Shown piece by piece: positions 55,855 through 64,000 of a stretch of 64,000 nt of DNA. The stretch is from assembly GCA_046092445.1 (NCBI GenBank), contig JBJTDR010000112.1:9613-73612 (forward strand), read 5' to 3'. The notes beneath the pieces were generated by a model. The model saw only the letters and a program-made list of their open reading frames with translations. It had not been told where the DNA came from and searched no databases. Positions within the stretch are counted from its first letter, which is position 1. Every line of letters starts with the position of its first letter. The translations under genes were made by a program, and so were the position numbers. The stretch is from CAIUPE01 sp046092445 (GTDB lineage: Bacteria; Pseudomonadota; Alphaproteobacteria; Rhizobiales; Beijerinckiaceae).

Positions 55855-56478
55855 GTGGATTTTCACGTAATGACCGCCCTCCTCATCTTCTTGTTCCCAC
55901 TCGCCTACAGCCCCGGGCCAGGTAACGCTTTCTTCGCTTCGGTCGGCGCCTCCCATGGTTTGCGGGCCGCGCTCCCTGCCCTTTTAGGCTATCATGCCGC
56001 AACCTTCGTTGTCACGGCAATGATCGGAATGGGTGCTGGACTTCTGTTCCTGTCAGAGCCACGCGCTGCACGCATATTGGCGATTCTCGGCGCTGCTTAT
56101 GTCTTCTGGCTGGGTTATCTGTTCCTGAAAGCCTCGAAGGGGACTCAGGCTGGCAGCCGCGGCAGCGGCGCACTCTTGAAAATCGGGTTCGTCGACGGTG
56201 CACTGATCCTACTGTTCAATCCAAAGGCGTACTACATCATCGGATTATTGTTCACACAGTTCCTTGTTCCGCCGAATGTTGGGCTCGCGGCGGTGTTGAG
56301 TATCACCACGATCTTTACCTTGAACAACCTCGTCGCCTTCCTCGTGTGGACGCTCGCAGGCGCTGCCATCGCGCGTCTGTTCACGAGCGAAGCCTCCAGC
56401 CGGCGCATCAACATCCTCTTCGCGCTCTGCCTGATCGGCGTCGGCGTGTGGATGCTCATCCCGGTTCTCACTTTCTGA
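55855..56478 (+). CDS. LysE family amino-acid exporter
   Basis: 207 residues from a GTG start with an AGGGG nearby. Six hydrophobic segments and the family motif YSPGPGNAFFASVGASHGLR identify LysE/RhtB exporters, which release amino acids. It is divergent from the GlxA-type regulator, which may control it, and is followed by a cupin gene after about 50 bp. Substrate unknown. Confidence 0.9.
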   Translation: MDFHVMTALLIFLFPLAYSPGPGNAFFASVGASHGLRAALPALLGYHAATFVVTAMIGMGAGLLFLSEPRAARILAILGAAYVFWLGYLFLKASKGTQAGSRGSGALLKIGFVDGALILLFNPKAYYIIGLLFTQFLVPPNVGLAAVLSITTIFTLNNLVAFLVWTLAGAAIARLFTSEASSRRINILFALCLIGVGVWMLIPVLTF

Positions 56479-56525
56479 TTTCTCTGCCGGTTCCCTGACA
56501 TCTCCAATCAAAAGGCAAGATAACC

Positions 56526-56876
56526 ATGTTTGTACGTAGCGAAGCCCGAGACCTCGTTACCGACGAGTATGGCGGCCGCTTTCGGCGGCTCTATCCTTGG
56601 GAAGGCGTAACGACACCCCCCTGGGGCGGCGCCATCATGACGATCGCGCCCGGCGAGAGTTCGATCCCTCACGATCACGACGAGGAAGAGACGTTCATTT
56701 TTCTGTCCGGCGAAGGCACCATGACCGTCAACGACGAAACCCATCCCGTCTGCAATGGCGATGTCGTCTACCTCCCCCGCTTCTCCCGGCATTTCGTGAA
56801 GAACGTGTCCCCGGATAAGCCGCTGCAGGTGTTGTGCGTCTGGTGGGGAGCGCCTGACACCGGTTCGACCTCATGA
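56526..56876 (+). CDS. Cupin domain protein
   Basis: 116 residues forming one small cupin barrel. The metal-binding motif reads SSIPHDHDEEETFIFLSGEG, and the second motif is GDVVYLPRFSRHFVKNVSPD with its His. Function cannot be told. It stands between the LysE gene and a truncated methionyl-tRNA-synthetase-like gene on the same strand, suggesting a small amino-acid-related transcript that was broken by the repeat. Confidence 0.85.
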   Translation: MFVRSEARDLVTDEYGGRFRRLYPWEGVTTPPWGGAIMTIAPGESSIPHDHDEEETFIFLSGEGTMTVNDETHPVCNGDVVYLPRFSRHFVKNVSPDKPLQVLCVWWGAPDTGSTS

Positions 56877-56896
56877 CCGCACAAGAGAGTTTGCTA

Positions 56897-57070
56897 TGAC
56901 CAAGACCTTCATCGTCACCGCAACGCCGCCTACGCCCAACGGCGATTTTCACGCGGGTAGTTCTGCGCACAGCAGATCTTCGTGCCACCACGCCCACCGC
57001 TGGTTTTTGCGAAACCGACGGCGAGACGAACGTTTCGAACGGGACGTTTTCGCGGGATTTTTAACGTGTT
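56897..57070 (+). pseudogene. Methionyl-tRNA-synthetase-like gene truncated by the repeat
   Basis: The first codons read TKTFIVTATPPTPNGDFHAG. The PPTPNGxxHxGH motif at the start of a Rossmann fold is the HIGH region of MetRS-like class I synthetases. Right after HAG, near 56954-56958, the sequence becomes repeat copy B and the frame runs out at a TGA at 57068-57070. No continuation of the gene is found in the window. It lies about 20 bp after the cupin gene. The gene was probably a MetRS paralogue in an amino-acid-related operon, not the housekeeping copy. Confidence 0.75.
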
Positions 57071-57281
57071 GAAAAAGCGTCAGTTTTACTTGCCTACCAA
57101 TTCATGCCGATGTTCGCTCGGAACGAGACTGCAGGGGTTCTGAGACCAAAGTTCCGCGCCCGCGCTGTCTTCGTGGTTCGCATGCAGTTTCTAAACCCCT
57201 TTGGACGCAAAAGGAATTTCGAGCGCGGAGGCGCAGGTTTTGGAGTTTGCGACGGGAAAATGGCGGGGGAGAGGAAACCGG
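56954..57281. repeat. 328-bp direct repeat, copy B
   Basis: Second copy of the segment at 54298-54625, same orientation. Its left edge falls exactly where the MetRS-like gene is cut and its right edge is 60 bp from the zur stop codon. Shared bases at the extreme left (CGGG) may be chance or a short target duplication. Divergence between copies increases at the right end. Confidence 0.92.
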
Positions 57282-57341
57282 ATGCGAGTCTTCTGCTCAG
57301 ATTTGTGTGCAATCAGGGAAAACTGACCGAATTCCTGCGCA

Positions 57342-57851
57342 TCATGCCGCCTTCGTCTCCGAGCATCGCGCACACTCGCCTTCCAGCTCAACGATGGGAT
57401 GAGCAGGCTTGAAGCCTGCATGCTGCGCAGCACCCTGCAGCCCTTGGGTTACCAGATCCGACGGCGCTTCCTGCACGGTGCCGCAGTGGCTGCAGACCAT
57501 GAACACCACGGCTTCACCGGGGTGATGCTCGTGATCGCATGCGAAGTACGACGCCTTTGAGGCGAGCCGGTGAACGCAGCCGGCCTCCTGCAGGAAGTCG
57601 AGCGCGCGGTAGACCTGAACTGCCTGGACTTTCTTCGTGACGCTCAAGCGATCCGTGATCTCATAAGCCGTGAGCGGTTTCTCCTCGCGGGCCAGCACGG
57701 TCAGAACACGCGCGCGCATCTCCGTAAACGGGAGTTTCCGTTCCGCAGCGAACGCGCGGGCGCGTTCAATCATGGCTGCCGCGTCGGAGTGGGGCGAGTG
57801 CGCATGGCCGTGCCCCTCGCATCGCTCGTGATACGCTTTTTCGCCGGCCAT
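57342..57851 (-). CDS. zur: Zinc uptake regulator Zur (Fur family)
   Basis: 169 residues. A winged-helix domain (PLTAYEITDRLSVTKKVQAV, QVYRALDFLQEAGCVHRLAS) is followed by the metal-binding dimerisation domain with two structural Cys pairs, C120-x2-C123 and C160-x2-C163. The His-rich N-terminus (HGHAHSPHS) is common among alphaproteobacterial Zur proteins. With zinc bound, Zur represses zinc-uptake genes. It is divergent from the ZigA-type gene, with Zur-box-like palindromes in the gap, so autoregulation is likely. Confidence 0.92.
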   Translation of the reverse strand: MAGEKAYHERCEGHGHAHSPHSDAAAMIERARAFAAERKLPFTEMRARVLTVLAREEKPLTAYEITDRLSVTKKVQAVQVYRALDFLQEAGCVHRLASKASYFACDHEHHPGEAVVFMVCSHCGTVQEAPSDLVTQGLQGAAQHAGFKPAHPIVELEGECARCSETKAA

Positions 57852-57879
57852 GGCCGAAACCTCCTTGACAATCGCGGCG

Positions 57880-57921
57880 GTGTAATACTATTACACTTCC
57901 CTGAGTGTCACAACATTACAC
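57880..57921. promoter_or_regulatory. Tandem Zur-box-like palindromes between zur and zigA
   Basis: GTGTAATA-C-TATTACAC at 57880-57896 is a perfect 8-bp inverted repeat. GTGTCACAACATTACAC at 57905-57921 matches its outer arms with a degenerate centre. The centres are 25 bp apart. They fill the 82-bp gap between the zur and zigA starts, so bound Zur would block both directions. TGTAAT/ATTACA cores are usual in bacterial Zur operators. Confidence 0.8.
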
Positions 57922-57933
57922 CCTTGGGGGATC

Positions 57934-59153
<1,220 letters not shown>

Positions 59154-59157
<4 letters not shown>

Positions 59158-59591
59158 GCGTCAAAGATCCCGCTCAAGACGCTTGCCTCTCCATCTGCTT
59201 CCGCTGCAAGCCCGAGGGCTGGCCCGGAATCGCCGACGCGCGTCGCCCTGGGGCCGATCTCGCCGATGCGATCGAGGCGGAAGCGACACGGCGTGGCATC
59301 GATCTGGAGGTACTCCGCGATGTCCGCTGCATGAGCCAGTGCAAGCGGCCCTGCGTCGTGGCGTTCACCGGCGAAGGTCGGTTCACCTATCTCTTCGGTG
59401 ACCTCGATCCAGCGCGCGACGCGGCGGCTGTGCTGGATGCCTTCGCCCTTTATCGCACAAGGCCGGACGGCTTCATGGAGCGCTTCGAGCGACCTGAAGT
59501 CCTGCAAGCCGGTATTCTCGGCCGGGTGCCACCGCTCACAACTGGGGCGCGACAGGTCGATCACCGGCCCGCAGCTATCCACGCCACCTGA
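59154..59591 (+). CDS. DUF1636 metal-binding-like protein
   Basis: About 145 residues from the ATG overlapping the zigA stop. It has a Cys-rich thioredoxin/ferredoxin-like pattern: LSICFRCKPEGWPG, then DVRCMSQCKRPCVVAFTGEG and FTYLFGDLDP. DUF1636 proteins frequently sit beside CobW/COG0523 genes. Four or more conserved Cys suggest metal or Fe-S binding. It is 30 bp before the substrate-binding protein gene. The same frame runs back through zigA but that part is a shadow. Confidence 0.85.
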
Positions 59592-59621
59592 TCACCACAA
59601 CCAAACAGTCCGGAGACTCTC

Positions 59622-61169
59622 ATGACCGAAAAACTCTCGATCACGCGCCGCTCGGCGCTCGCACTTTCAGTATCGGCTGTCGCTGCCGCAGCCTTGCCAT
59701 CGCAGTCCTTCGCTCAAGAAGCGGGCTTCCTCCGGGTCGCCTCGCCCTGGGAATGGACCTCCAGCGAGCCGACCGACACCGGCTACATCATGGCGCGGAT
59801 GCAGATCGCCGAAACGCTGGTGATGGTGGAACCCGATGGCCGACTGGTCGGCGGCATCGCGGAGAGCTGGACGGTCAGCGAAGACAAACTGACCTGGCGC
59901 TTCAAGATCCGGTCTGGCGTTTCCTTCCATGACGGCACGCCGGTAACGGCTGAGGCCGCAGCGGCCAGCTTGAAGCGCTCGCTGGCCGGCGAGAGCATGC
60001 AGCAAATTCCCGTTGAAAGCCTTACAACCGAGGGTGAGACGCTTGTTCTCAAGACCAAGACGCCGTTCAGCCATCTGCCGGCTGTGCTGGTCGACTACGC
60101 CTCGGTCATTCTCGCGCCCGCGTCATGGGGTGGCGACGGCAAGGTTCAAAAGGTGCTGGGCACCGGCCCGTTCCGCATCACATCGATCGACGGCAAGACG
60201 GTGATCGAACTGGAACGCTTCGACCGCTACTGGGGTGAGAAGCCGAAGGTCGCCCGCGCCCGCTATACCGCCATTCCCAACGGCGATACGCGTACGAATG
60301 TGGCGATCGCCGGTGACCAGGATATCATTTTTACCACCGTTCCGTCCGCAACACCCCGCATCGACGCCGCAGGACAGATGAAGGTTGAAAGCGTAACGAT
60401 CCCCCGCATAAGGGTGATGGCTTTCAATTCGGGCTTGCCACAATTTTCAGACGTTCGTGTCCGTCGAGCCATCAGTATGGCCATCGACCGTAAGGGCATC
60501 GCAAGCGCCATCCTTCGCCATCCCGGATCGGCCGCAACTCAGTTGCTGCCTTCGGTCGTGCCAGAATGGCATGTTGCCAACTTCCAAGCCTATTCCTACG
60601 ACGTTGCTGGCGCGAACGCGCTTCTGGATCAGGCAGGCTGGGCGCGTGGCGCTGACGGCATTCGCGCTAAGGACGGCACCCGTCTTGCCGCCACGATGCT
60701 AACCATTGCAAACCGCCCCGAACTCACGGTGATCGGTACGGCCATGCAGGCACAATTGAAAGAGATCGGCATGGAGTTGGCCGTGGAGCCTGGCCCGTCC
60801 TCGGCCGTCCCAGCCGCCATACAGGCGGGCACGATGCAGATGACCATGTTCGCCCGTACCTATGTGAACGTGCCGGAGGTCATCGCCACCATCATCCCGG
60901 ATTTCACCCGGGAGCGCTCAACCTGGGGCACGCTGAACTGGGCGGGCCGTGACCGCGTCAAAGTGCTAACCGACGAATATGTTCAGAGCTTTGATGAGGC
61001 ACGCAAAGCCGATTTACGCCGGGAAATCCTGAACGTGATCCATGAGGAGGTTCCTGTCGCCGCGATCTCCTGGTTTGAACATACGGTTGCAGTCAATAAG
61101 CGCGTCAAGGGGCTCGTCATTGACCCGTATGAAATGGGCTACAAGCTACACACCGTCTCGCTGGACTAA
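59622..61169 (+). CDS. ABC transporter substrate-binding protein, family 5 (peptide/nickel/opine type)
   Basis: 515 residues with a Tat-like or Sec signal (SITRRSALALSVSAVAAAAL, RR at the start; cleavage after SFA). FHDGTPVTAEAAAASLKRSL and VRRAISMAIDRKGIASAILR belong to SBP_bac_5. GGAGA precedes the ATG. Members of this family bind peptides, nickel or opine-type metal chelates. Its place in a Zur-linked operon suggests a zinc complex as ligand; that is inference. Confidence 0.88.
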   Translation: MTEKLSITRRSALALSVSAVAAAALPSQSFAQEAGFLRVASPWEWTSSEPTDTGYIMARMQIAETLVMVEPDGRLVGGIAESWTVSEDKLTWRFKIRSGVSFHDGTPVTAEAAAASLKRSLAGESMQQIPVESLTTEGETLVLKTKTPFSHLPAVLVDYASVILAPASWGGDGKVQKVLGTGPFRITSIDGKTVIELERFDRYWGEKPKVARARYTAIPNGDTRTNVAIAGDQDIIFTTVPSATPRIDAAGQMKVESVTIPRIRVMAFNSGLPQFSDVRVRRAISMAIDRKGIASAILRHPGSAATQLLPSVVPEWHVANFQAYSYDVAGANALLDQAGWARGADGIRAKDGTRLAATMLTIANRPELTVIGTAMQAQLKEIGMELAVEPGPSSAVPAAIQAGTMQMTMFARTYVNVPEVIATIIPDFTRERSTWGTLNWAGRDRVKVLTDEYVQSFDEARKADLRREILNVIHEEVPVAAISWFEHTVAVNKRVKGLVIDPYEMGYKLHTVSLD

Positions 61170-61176
61170 GGGCGTG

Positions 61177-62106
61177 GTGAGTAGGCCTCAGCCTTCCAAT
61201 CGACGAACCAACATCACGACAGGCGCGGGGATCGCCCTTCGCCTGCTCGCAACTCTGTTTTTCTCGTTGATGGGGTTGTCGGTTCGGATCGCATCCGTCG
61301 AGGCTCCGGTCGGGCAGATCGTGTTTTGGCGCAGCGCCGTCGCGCTTTTGCCGATCCTTGTCTATCTGGGCTGGCGCGGACAACTGCGCCAAGGCCTGAA
61401 GACAAGCCGCCCATTGGGCCACCTCAAGCGCAGCCTCTATGGTTGCTTGGCGATGTTTCTGTCGTTCCTCTCAATCTCGCATCTGCCGATGGCGCTGGCA
61501 ACCGCGCTTTCCTTCCTCGCGCCATTGATTGTAATACCGGTCGCGGTGGTGCTTTTAGGCGAACGACCCGGGATCATTGTAGTGGCTGCGACGCTACTCG
61601 GCTTCCTCGGCGTCGGGCTGATGCTTTGGCCGGCCATGGTCGGGCCAGAACTCGCGGTCGGCACGCTGATCGGCGTGAGCGCTGGGCTCGCCTGCGCCGC
61701 AACGACCGCGCTCGCCAAGACCGAGATCAAACGATTGACCGCGACCGAAGCGCCGGCGGCGATCGCCTTCTACTTCGCTGTTGTCTGTGCGGCCTGCGGG
61801 CTTGCCACCTGGCCAATCGGCTGGGCCGATGTCGGCCACACAGCGCTCCTCGCGCTGATCGCGTCGGGCCTGTTCGGCGGCTTCGCACATATCGCGATGA
61901 CGGAAGCCGTCGCCCGCGCGCCGGTGTCGACGCTGGCGCCGTTCGAGTACACGGCGATGATCTGGGCCATCCTGTTCGACCTCGCCGTTTTCGCGCTCTG
62001 GCCGGAGCCGATCAGCCTGCTCGGCGCGCTGCTCATCGTGATCGCTGCGGCCTGCGTCGCCCTCGCCGACCGGATCGGCGCGCGGTTGAAGGGCGTGCCG
62101 GCATGA
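61177..62106 (+). CDS. EamA (DMT) family exporter within the metal-type operon
   Basis: About 309 residues with ten hydrophobic segments in two EamA halves; LSISHLPMALATALSFLAPL and HIAMTEAVARAPVSTLAPFE are typical. A GTG at 61177 (or 61174) follows AAGGG; the frame otherwise opens inside the preceding gene. It overlaps the first permease by 4 bp (ATGA), so it is an integral part of the operon. In CntI/PA4834-like systems an EamA protein exports the metallophore, which is the analogy drawn here. Confidence 0.85.
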   Translation: MSRPQPSNRRTNITTGAGIALRLLATLFFSLMGLSVRIASVEAPVGQIVFWRSAVALLPILVYLGWRGQLRQGLKTSRPLGHLKRSLYGCLAMFLSFLSISHLPMALATALSFLAPLIVIPVAVVLLGERPGIIVVAATLLGFLGVGLMLWPAMVGPELAVGTLIGVSAGLACAATTALAKTEIKRLTATEAPAAIAFYFAVVCAACGLATWPIGWADVGHTALLALIASGLFGGFAHIAMTEAVARAPVSTLAPFEYTAMIWAILFDLAVFALWPEPISLLGALLIVIAAACVALADRIGARLKGVPA

Positions 62107-63056
62107 ACGCGGTCCTGCGCGTCATCATGCTTCGGATCGGCCAAGCGCTGGCGACGGCAGCGGTGCTCGCCTCGCTCTGCTTCGTTTTCGTGCATGCGCT
62201 GCCGGGCGATCTCGCCTTGCGCGTGGCCGCCGCCCGTGTCGGCGACGAACGCGTCACGCCAGAGACTGCCGATCGCATCCGGCGCGAGGAAGGGCTCGAT
62301 CGGCCGATGATCGTTCAGTACGGCCAGTGGATGGGGAACCTCGCCCAAGGCGATCTCGGTCGCTCGCTGCTGTCGGACAAGCCGGTCACACAGGAACTCG
62401 CCTATCACGCCTCCTTCACCCTGCAACTCGGCCTGATCGGCTGGCTGCTCTCCTACCTGATCGCCTTGCCGCTCGGCATCATGGCTGGGTTCAGGCCCGG
62501 CGGCGTTGTCGACCGGATAACCGACGCGCTGGCCGTGACGCTCGCTTCGCTGCCCAGCTTCCTTGTCGGCATCGGGCTCATCACGCTGTTTGCGCTGACC
62601 CTGCGCTGGCTGCCGCCGGCCGGCTTCAGGACGGGCGCGCACATGGTGCTGCCGGCCTTCACTCTGGCGCTCTCGCTCGTGGCCTTCTCAATCCCTGTGA
62701 TCCGCAACGCCGTGGTGGAGGTGCGCTCGGCGTTCTTCATGACCTATGCGCGGGTGAAGGGCCTGAGCCCGGCCGCCGCTTTCCGACACCACGGCGTGCG
62801 CAATGCCGCGATCCCGGTCGTCACCTATGCCGCGCTGCAATTCGCTTTCGTCATCGATGGTTTTGTGGTCATCGAGACCCTATTCAACTATCCGGGCCTC
62901 GGCGAACTGCTCATTAAGGCGCTGATCGCGCGCGATGTGCCGATCATCATGGGGGCGGGGCTTATCATTGGCTTCGCCTTCGCCGTCGTCAGCCTGTTGG
63001 CTGACCTCGTACGTCTCTGGCTCGACCCGCGTGGTCTTGCGGAGGCGCGCGCATGA
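62103..63056 (+). CDS. Peptide/nickel-type ABC transporter permease (DppB/NikB-like)
   Basis: 317 residues. IIMLRIGQALATAAVLASLC-like first helix, then EEGLDRPMIVQYGQWMGNLA and DLGRSLLSDKPVTQELAYHA, and the DppB-type EAA motif TYARVKGLSPAAAFRHHGVR. These define the first permease of Opp/Dpp/Nik importers. The ATG at 62103 overlaps the EamA stop; a long upstream frame is a shadow. Confidence 0.93.
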   Translation: MNAVLRVIMLRIGQALATAAVLASLCFVFVHALPGDLALRVAAARVGDERVTPETADRIRREEGLDRPMIVQYGQWMGNLAQGDLGRSLLSDKPVTQELAYHASFTLQLGLIGWLLSYLIALPLGIMAGFRPGGVVDRITDALAVTLASLPSFLVGIGLITLFALTLRWLPPAGFRTGAHMVLPAFTLALSLVAFSIPVIRNAVVEVRSAFFMTYARVKGLSPAAAFRHHGVRNAAIPVVTYAALQFAFVIDGFVVIETLFNYPGLGELLIKALIARDVPIIMGAGLIIGFAFAVVSLLADLVRLWLDPRGLAEARA

Positions 63057-63877
63057 GCCTCGTTCGCGAGCCTGTTCGGGCGCGGAGCCTGCCGCCTTCC
63101 GTCTGGCCTATGGCGGCGCTGGCTTGCCTTGCGCTGACCGGCCCATTCCTTGCGCCGCAGGACCCCAATGCGCAGGACCTGATGCGGGTCATGGAGGCGC
63201 CAAGCATCACTCACGTGCTTGGTACCGATCATGTTGGACGCGACATTCTCTCGCGTGTCTTGGCTGGCGCGCCGCATTCACTGGGCCTTGCCGTGCTCTG
63301 CGTGGTGCTGGCATCCAGCGTGGGCGTCGCGCTCGGATTAATCGCGGCCAATGGCGGCGCGTTTATCAGGGCGCTGATCATGCGTCTGGCCGATTTGATG
63401 CTCGCCTTCCCAGGTCTGCTGCTCGCGCTTCTCTTCGCCGGTTTCTTGGGCGGGGGCATCTGGCCTCTTCTGATCGGGCTCAATCTGGCGCTCTGGCCGC
63501 AATACGCCCGCATGGCCGAGGCGGTAGCCACAGGCGTGCTCCGAGAAGGCCATGTCGAGGCAGCGCGCCTCGCGGGTTTCCCGGAACGCACCATTCTCAC
63601 CTGCCATGTCCTGCCGCCTGTGCTGCGCGCTGTGATGCCATTGGCGACTCTCGGTGTCGGGCAGGCCATCATGTCGATCTCGGCGCTCGGCTTCCTCGGG
63701 CTTGGTCTGAAGCCTCCAACACCCGAATGGGGCGCGATGATCAACGAACTGCTGCCCTTCCTCGCCGAGGGCTTCGTCCAGATGGCTGCCCCTTTCGTGA
63801 TGATCTTTGTGTCGGTGCTGACACTGACTTTGGCAGGCCGAGCGCTTGCTTCGAAGTCGACGGGTCGTGCGCAATGA
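63053..63877 (+). CDS. Peptide/nickel-type ABC transporter permease (DppC/NikC-like)
   Basis: 274 residues, with the DppC hallmarks HVLGTDHVGRDILSRVLAGA near residue 45 and EAARLAGFPERTILTCHVLP (EAA loop), and GFLGLGLKPPTPEWGAMINE. It overlaps the DppB-like gene by 4 bp and the ATPase gene by 4 bp. Confidence 0.93.
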   Translation: MSLVREPVRARSLPPSVWPMAALACLALTGPFLAPQDPNAQDLMRVMEAPSITHVLGTDHVGRDILSRVLAGAPHSLGLAVLCVVLASSVGVALGLIAANGGAFIRALIMRLADLMLAFPGLLLALLFAGFLGGGIWPLLIGLNLALWPQYARMAEAVATGVLREGHVEAARLAGFPERTILTCHVLPPVLRAVMPLATLGVGQAIMSISALGFLGLGLKPPTPEWGAMINELLPFLAEGFVQMAAPFVMIFVSVLTLTLAGRALASKSTGRAQ

Positions 63878-64000
63878 CCGAAGCCGCCCTCACGATCGCC
63901 CATCTCTCGATCCACGACAGAAGCGGCGCTGCTCTTGTTGATGACGTGTCGCTGTCAGTGCCGCGCGGGGGCGTTCTGACGCTCATCGGCGAAACCGGCA
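63874..64000 (+). CDS. ABC transporter ATP-binding protein, N-terminal part
   Basis: 42 codons remain before the right edge. LVDDVSLSVPRGGVLTLIGE leads into the start of a Walker A (GETG). It overlaps the DppC-like gene by 4 bp. It is the first ATPase of the Opp/Nik-type importer; many such systems have one or two. Confidence 0.88.
   Translation, partial: MTEAALTIAHLSIHDRSGAALVDDVSLSVPRGGVLTLIGETG

Overview
The window looks like a chromosomal stretch of an alphaproteobacterium, most likely Hyphomicrobiales (Rhizobiales). Three things point there: the murA / DUF2948 / UPF0262 / low-molecular-weight phosphatase neighbourhood; the cysQ-like / DUF4170 / DUF374 / waaA / lpxK / DUF2093 / xseA block; and an imuA-imuB-dnaE2 SOS cassette preceded by an alphaproteobacterial LexA box. 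Genus cannot be fixed from sequence reading alone.

Layout. 1-8.7 kb holds housekeeping genes at roughly 50% G+C (counted by eye on sample lines): the end of glcE, glcF, a decayed phosphotransferase gene, tadA, an RluB-type pseudouridine synthase, rsmD, a phosphatase-like protein, UPF0262, DUF2948, murA and tRNA-Thr(GGT). 8.9-11.1 kb is a G+C-richer pair, an oxidoreductase and a sugar isomerase. 11.4-17 kb is the SOS mutasome. 17-25.7 kb is a sugar-acid type catabolic neighbourhood (DHDPS-family lyase/dehydratase, Hyi-like isomerase, GguC/AraD1-like FAH protein, SMP-30 lactonase, SDR, FAD oxidoreductase, orphan substrate-binding protein), interrupted by a TerC-family and a DUF2892 membrane protein.

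25.8-44.2 kb is G+C-richer core: aceA with a divergent ScfR/RamB-like regulator, copA, a lipid A/Kdo block, xseA, purD, an acetyltransferase, a DMT transporter, groES-groEL with promoter, CIRCE element and terminator, and a sensor kinase. 44.4-57.3 kb is accessory: a lone HNH endonuclease, a sugar/polyol ABC importer divergent from ATPase + glycerol-1-phosphate-dehydrogenase-like + SIS isomerase + SDR genes, a nonsense-riddled DUF262/DUF1524 remnant, two copper-associated small proteins, and two 328-bp direct repeats enclosing a GlxA-type regulator, a LysE exporter, a cupin and the first 20 or so codons of a methionyl-tRNA-synthetase-like gene.

57.3-64 kb is the most G+C-rich part and the most interesting. 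A Zur gene is separated from a ZigA-type COG0523 GTPase by one perfect and one degenerate palindrome that look like Zur boxes. The GTPase is followed, mostly by 4-bp overlaps, by DUF1636, an Opp/Nik-family substrate-binding protein, an EamA-family exporter, two permeases and the start of an ATPase. An exporter embedded in an Opp/Nik-type importer next to Zur resembles opine-type (staphylopine/pseudopaline-like) zinc metallophore systems. The biosynthetic genes, if present, would lie beyond the right edge.
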